Assembly: GCF_001592265.1 (NCBI RefSeq)
Contig: NZ_BCWP01000008.1
Span: 1 to 64,000, forward strand
Reading direction: 5' to 3'
DNA length: 64,000 bases
Source of the DNA: Curvibacter delicatus NBRC 14919
Lineage (GTDB): Bacteria; Pseudomonadota; Gammaproteobacteria; Burkholderiales; Burkholderiaceae_C
Shown in pieces: positions 63,523-64,000 of the stretch; position 1 is the stretch's first letter, and each line of letters begins with the position of its first letter. Under the pieces are notes generated by a model. That model had not been told where the DNA came from, ran no database searches, and saw only the letters and a list, made by a program, of their open reading frames with translations. Position numbers and translations under genes: made by a program.

Positions 63523-64000
63523 CACTTCGCCTCCGTCAGGGCGTGCTCGATGCGCTTGAGCATGGTGTGCAGGCCGTCGATGCCCGGGCGCCACGCCGTG
63601 TTGTGGCGCGACCAGCGCTGCCAGTTGCGGCCCTGGAATGCGTGGGCCTGGTCGGCGCAGGTTGGATAGCGCCCCACGCTTTGCAGCGTCAGCCAGGGGT
63701 CGCAATAGAACATATCCGGCGCGACATCGGGATAGCCGGGCGGCAGGAGAACGAGCACGTCCGCGGCGGCATGGGTGAACTTTCCGGCAGGCAGCGGTAG
63801 CTGCTTGAAGATGACGCCCGTGTGCGCGCCGTCGCTCACCATCTCGAAGACCACGCCATGGCTGCTCAGATAGCGCTCGTCCGCGTCGGGCAGCGCGAGC
63901 AGGCCCTCCGTGGTGTCTCGGATCAGCGTGATGAAGTGCTCGATGCCCGGCTTGCTCAGGTCGATCAGGTCGCCGTCGCGGATCAGGACGTCCTGACCGC
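63522..64000 (-). CDS. Ubiquitin-like (multiubiquitin) - E2 fusion, partial at window edge
   Basis: Open from the window edge. Residues near the edge (VLIRDGDLIDLSKPGIEHF) look like the end of a bacterial multiubiquitin-type beta-grasp domain. After a linker the same frame continues into a prokaryotic E2 family E domain (VLLPPGYPDVAPDMFYCDPW, AFQGRNWQRWSRHNTAWRPG). Cysteines in FYCDPW and YPTCADQ are candidate acceptors. The GTG at 63854 is only an internal codon. The stop overlaps the JAB-E1 start. Confidence 0.88.
   Translation of the reverse strand, partial: GQDVLIRDGDLIDLSKPGIEHFITLIRDTTEGLLALPDADERYLSSHGVVFEMVSDGAHTGVIFKQLPLPAGKFTHAAADVLVLLPPGYPDVAPDMFYCDPWLTLQSVGRYPTCADQAHAFQGRNWQRWSRHNTAWRPGIDGLHTMLKRIEHALTEAK

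Larger units (their letters stand above)
51668..64000. mobile_element. Putative acquired island (left part; right end outside the window)
   Basis: From the mutS-like break onward: AT-rich junction DNA, a toxin-antitoxin pair, an IS21 element, a Cys-rich small protein, a recombinase/ParB/P-loop module and a ubiquitin-like conjugation operon, with no housekeeping gene. No tRNA lies at the boundary. The first bases after the break (TGTTGTCGCAAATC at about 51681) could be a transposon end, but a second copy is not visible in the window. Bases 51708-52000 hold no convincing gene, only a 102-codon minus frame without family resemblance. Confidence 0.55.

Overview
The window looks like chromosomal DNA of a GC-rich betaproteobacterium of the Comamonadaceae (Rhodoferax/Polaromonas/Acidovorax-like). 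This rests on the protein flavour, on the gene order of the nitrate-assimilation cluster, and on short hairpin repeats (GCTAT-N7-ATAGC and CCCCC-N4-GGGGG followed by a second hairpin) that I associate with that family. No rRNA, tRNA or CRISPR array was recognised.

From 1 to about 51.6 kb the content is core-like. It holds a small heat-shock protein, a lone secreted protein of unknown function and tsaD. A PAS-GGDEF-EAL gene is coupled to an HDOD gene. A six-gene minus-strand operon follows (LuxE-like, LuxC-like, ABC transporter, SDR) with a clear TPP riboswitch in its leader. Next come a Tat-exported metallophosphoesterase and a PBP plus GGDEF/EAL pair behind an FNR-like box. The nitrate assimilation locus is nasT, a leader with two ANTAR hexaloop hairpins and a terminator, nrtABC, nirBD, nasA, a ybiB-like gene, cobA and a nitrate P-box/MCP-like protein. 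Housekeeping genes then alternate with transport genes: a BaiN-type flavoprotein, rpsU, yqeY, pmbA, darP, mogA, a LysR regulator divergent from an sbtA-like bicarbonate transporter, an EamA exporter, a five-gene Ftr-type iron operon with Fur-like and FNR-like sites, cysE, trmJ, suhB and two tandem paralogous PAS-GGDEF-EAL genes.

At about 51.63 kb a reading frame that starts like MutS (TPMMQQY) breaks after about 13 codons. Everything to its right looks acquired: an AT-rich junction, a DUF6088/Fic toxin-antitoxin pair, an IS21-family element with 23-bp-period end repeats, a small Cys-rich protein, a tightly coupled serine recombinase - ParB-like - ParB/RepB-like - P-loop (DUF3987-like) module, and, convergent to it and running off the end, a ubiquitin-conjugation operon. 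That operon is ubiquitin-like/E2 fusion, JAB-E1 fusion and DUF6527, with ATGA overlaps at both junctions.

The two systems most worth attention are these. First, the TPP-riboswitch operon: its enzyme set (carboxylate activation, reduction to aldehyde, reduction to alcohol) plus a ThiY-like importer suggests salvage of an oxidised thiamin moiety. Second, the island that may interrupt mutS, pairing an unusual recombinase/ParB/P-loop module with a bacterial ubiquitin-like conjugation operon.
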